This document shows, piece after piece, positions 4,382 through 5,857 of a stretch of DNA of 5,857 nucleotides (within the stretch, counting starts at the first letter, position 1; each line of letters opens with the position of its first letter). Below the pieces are notes generated by a model. That model worked only from the letters and a program-made list of their open reading frames with translations, made no database searches and had not been told where the DNA came from. Location: positions 1 to 5,857 of the forward strand of contig DJHY01000065.1 of assembly GCA_002433335.1 (NCBI GenBank), written 5' to 3'. Origin of the DNA: Rhodospirillaceae bacterium UBA6608 (GTDB lineage Bacteria; Pseudomonadota; Alphaproteobacteria; Rhodospirillales_A; Casp-alpha2). The position numbers and the translations under genes are program-made.

Positions 4382-5857
4382 TTAGTCCATCAGGCGGTTC
4401 CACCACCCACGCCGCGCGGGGGCGGCTTCGGTGGTTGCGCCGACTTCGATCACGACGGTCTTGGCGGCGGCCTGTTGGTCTTCGCCTTCGTCGGTATCGG
4501 TCGGTGCTTCCGCAACTGCTTCAGGTTCGGGCGCGGCCAAAGCCGGAACGGGTTCCGGCGCGGGCAGGGCGGACATGGGTTCCGGCGCAGGTAGCGCTTC
4601 GGGTTCGGCCGGGGCAGCGTCTGCCACCGGTTCTTCCGTCGTTGCGGTTTCCGCCGGTTGTTCCTCGGCAGCGGCCTTGCGGGTCCGGCGACGGCGCGGT
4701 TTGGCGGGTTTCTCTTCCTCGCCTTCGGCGGCTTCGGCTTTTTCCTCGGTCGCCTTCTTGCGGCGGGTCCGCGTCCGCTTCGGCTTTTCGGCCGGTGCTG
4801 CTTCCGCTTCCGCCTCGACGGTGGCTTCGGCGGTGTCGGTCACGGCGACTTCAGCCGGGCTTTCGGCGTCGGCTGTCGCTTCGGAGGCGTCGCTTTGCGG
4901 AGCTTCAAGCTGAGCCGGGGCATCGCCCTGGTCCGCTTCGCCACTCTCGGCAGTGACCTGCTCTTCGTCAGATTGCTCTTCGCCGGTTTGTTCTTCACCA
5001 GCCTGGGCGTCGGTGCGGCCCTCTTCAGAGCGCCGCCGCCGCCGTCCGCCACGGCGACCACGCCGCCGGCGTTTCGGTTGGGCTTCTTCGGTGCCGTCCG
5101 CGGCACCTTCGCGGGTTTCCGTTTCGCCGTCGGCATCGGCTTCGTCCGAGGCGTCGTCGGACTGATCGTCCGACTGCGTCTCGATCTGATCCGACGTCTC
5201 GGCATTGTCCTGCCGCTTGCGCCGACGGGACCGCCGACGGCGACGACGACCGCCGTCTTCCTCGGATTTTTCTTCCTCGGTGTTGGTTTGAACCTCGACA
5301 GCCGTCTCCACGGCGCCGTCGGCCTTGACCCGGTCAAGGCGGAAGTCCGGCGGGATCAGCGTGTCGTCGGCTTCGATCCGGACCATCAGGTCGAACCGCT
5401 GTTCGATCTCGGCGATGGCCGGGCGTTTGTTGTTGAACAGGTACAGCGCGACAGCCGTCGGCGTGTACAGGGTCAGCTGCTTGGAGCGGCCCTTCTGTCC
5501 TTCTTCACCCAGAACCCGCAGCATCTGCAGGGCTGTCGATTCCGTGGACCGGCGCACCCCGGTGCCGCCGCAGTGCGGGCAGGTTTCGAAGCTGGTTTCA
5601 TGCAGTGACGGGCGCAGCCGCTGACGCGACAGTTCCAACAGTCCGAACGGGCTGATCCGGCCGATCTGGATGCGGGCGCGGTCATTGCGCATGGCGTCCT
5701 TCAGGGCGCGTTCGACCTTGGACTGATTGCGGCTGACTTCCATGTCGATAAAGTCGATCACGATCAGACCGGCCAGGTCGCGCAGGCGCAACTGGCGGGC
5801 GATCTCTTCCGCCGCTTCAATGTTGGTCTTAAGCGCCGTTTCCTCGATGTTGCGCTC
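4382..5857 (-). CDS. rne: Ribonuclease E, C-terminal portion (5' end beyond window)
   Basis: RNase E is the endoribonuclease that starts mRNA decay and processes rRNA and tRNA precursors; its tail scaffolds the RNA degradosome. The reading frame runs off the right edge, and 491 residues are visible. Counting from the edge, TNIEAAEEIARQLRLRDLAG leads into LIVIDFIDM, which carries the second magnesium-coordinating aspartate of the DNase I-like subdomain. DRARIQIGRISPFGLLE and SRQRL follow. The zinc-link CPHCGGTG lies at residues 93-100 with C93 and C96. The small domain extends to about residue 180. From there to the end the protein is disordered: acidic E/D/A-rich sequence interrupted by four arginine/lysine-rich blocks, a proline-rich nonapeptide repeat, and a C terminus RRGWWNRLMD. 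The missing part (S1 domain, RNase H-like and 5'-sensor regions) should lie beyond 5857. Ends with TAA, followed by the hairpin at 4328-4351. Identification is firm because the core is almost collinear with E. coli RNase E. Confidence 0.97.
   Translation of the reverse strand, partial: ERNIEETALKTNIEAAEEIARQLRLRDLAGLIVIDFIDMEVSRNQSKVERALKDAMRNDRARIQIGRISPFGLLELSRQRLRPSLHETSFETCPHCGGTGVRRSTESTALQMLRVLGEEGQKGRSKQLTLYTPTAVALYLFNNKRPAIAEIEQRFDLMVRIEADDTLIPPDFRLDRVKADGAVETAVEVQTNTEEEKSEEDGGRRRRRRSRRRKRQDNAETSDQIETQSDDQSDDASDEADADGETETREGAADGTEEAQPKRRRRGRRGGRRRRRSEEGRTDAQAGEEQTGEEQSDEEQVTAESGEADQGDAPAQLEAPQSDASEATADAESPAEVAVTDTAEATVEAEAEAAPAEKPKRTRTRRKKATEEKAEAAEGEEEKPAKPRRRRTRKAAAEEQPAETATTEEPVADAAPAEPEALPAPEPMSALPAPEPVPALAAPEPEAVAEAPTDTDEGEDQQAAAKTVVIEVGATTEAAPARRGWWNRLMD
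4385..4414 (-). other. rne: C-terminal RRGWWNRLMD motif of RNase E (likely PNPase-docking)
   Basis: The last ten residues carry GWW flanked by arginines, the only ordered-looking hydrophobic element in the tail's end. In Caulobacter crescentus a GWW-containing peptide at the RNase E C terminus binds polynucleotide phosphorylase. The same role here is inferred from motif and position. Confidence 0.7.
4517..4597 (-). repeat. rne: Three tandem 27-bp units in rne encoding a proline-rich nonapeptide
   Basis: Read on the minus strand, three consecutive units encode ALPAPEPMS, ALPAPEPVP and ALAAPEPEA. The 27-base period is visible in the DNA as recurring GGTTCCGGCGC-type segments on the plus strand. 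The repeat keeps the frame and sits in the disordered tail between basic block 4 and the C-terminal motif. It is likely a flexible spacer and a site where copy number can vary between strains. Confidence 0.7.
4676..4711 (-). other. rne: RNase E tail: basic block 4
   Basis: Encodes KPAKPRRRRTRK, about 14 residues after block 3 and separated from it by a glutamate-rich spacer. Blocks 3 and 4 look like a duplicated pair (KPxxxR...RxRxK). Confidence 0.75.
4754..4786 (-). other. rne: RNase E tail: basic block 3
   Basis: Encodes KPKRTRTRRKK between an alanine/glutamate-rich segment (AEATVEAEAEAAPAE) and ATEEKAEAAEGEEE. It is shorter and more lysine-rich than blocks 1 and 2. Confidence 0.75.
5030..5074 (-). 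other. rne: RNase E tail: arginine-rich block 2
   Basis: Encodes KRRRRGRRGGRRRRR. The RGG-like core resembles RNA-binding RGG boxes. It is flanked by acidic sequence on both sides (EGAADGTEEAQP before, SEEGRTDAQAGEEQ after). Confidence 0.8.
5210..5251 (-). other. rne: RNase E tail: arginine-rich block 1
   Basis: Encodes GRRRRRRSRRRKRQ directly after the small domain and an acidic TEEEKSEEDG stretch. Such blocks in RNase E tails bind RNA. It is the first of four basic islands in an otherwise acidic tail. Confidence 0.8.
5558..5581 (-). other. rne: RNase E zinc-link motif CPHCGGTG
   Basis: The CPxC pair in this motif matches the zinc-link of RNase E (CPRCSGTG in E. coli). There one zinc ion is shared by two protomers and holds the catalytic dimer together. 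Both cysteines are intact, so the usual tetrameric assembly is expected. Confidence 0.9.

Noticed and set aside
4431..4956. Serine/alanine/glycine-rich plus-strand frames resembling a low-complexity surface protein
   Set aside because: These are also antisense readings of the low-complexity rne tail in two frames.
5030..5251. Tandem GCC/CGG trinucleotide-like DNA as a separate repeat element
   Set aside because: It is explained by arginine codons in the basic blocks of RNase E; there is no regular unit independent of the coding.
4658..5608. Plus-strand open frame of 316 codons opposite rne, with phenylalanine/glycine/leucine-rich content that looks membrane-like
   Set aside because: The hydrophobic look comes from reading Glu/Ala/Arg-rich rne codons on the opposite strand. 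No ribosome-binding site or family motif is evident, and rne is unambiguous.

Overview
The window is high-GC, gene-dense bacterial DNA with no mobile element, CRISPR array or RNA gene that I could see. The best reading is a chromosome segment of an alphaproteobacterium, possibly Rhodospirillales-like. The main reason is the RNase E at the right end. It has a long acidic/proline-rich tail with arginine-rich blocks and ends in a Gly-Trp-Trp motif, like the alphaproteobacterial degradosome scaffold. The taxonomic call is inference from protein style, not from a marker search.

Layout, left to right. (1) At 1-43 on the minus strand there may be the first codons of a gene directly downstream of the next one, with a GTG start and a good ribosome-binding site. 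(2) At 46-1407, minus strand, is a secreted zinc metalloprotease of family M48 with a C-terminal TPR region, resembling the periplasmic BepA/YfgC proteases. (3) The divergent junction at about 1394-1490 is compact. Neither flanking gene has an obvious conventional start, and it holds a 10-bp palindrome and a candidate minus-strand promoter. (4) At 1394-3151, plus strand, is a lipoprotein of the gamma-glutamyltransferase (Ntn-hydrolase) fold. Several residues that define true gamma-glutamyltransferases are changed. (5) At 3167-4315, plus strand, only 15 bases further on, is a fold-type I PLP aminotransferase, probably in the same operon. (6) At 4328-4351 is a hairpin terminator between convergent genes, with its T-run on the minus strand. 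(7) From 4382 to the right edge, minus strand, is the C-terminal two-fifths or so of RNase E (rne): end of the catalytic core, zinc-link, small domain and the complete disordered scaffold tail.

The M48 protease and the GGT-like lipoprotein are both predicted to act in the cell envelope, while the aminotransferase and RNase E are cytoplasmic. I see no defence, toxin-antitoxin or secondary-metabolite system. The most unusual item is the GGT-like lipoprotein: by motif alignment it has a serine where the catalytic threonine should be, and it lacks the glutamate-binding arginine and the NNQMDD-type segment. It is therefore likely an Ntn hydrolase or amidase with a different substrate, or an inactive relative.
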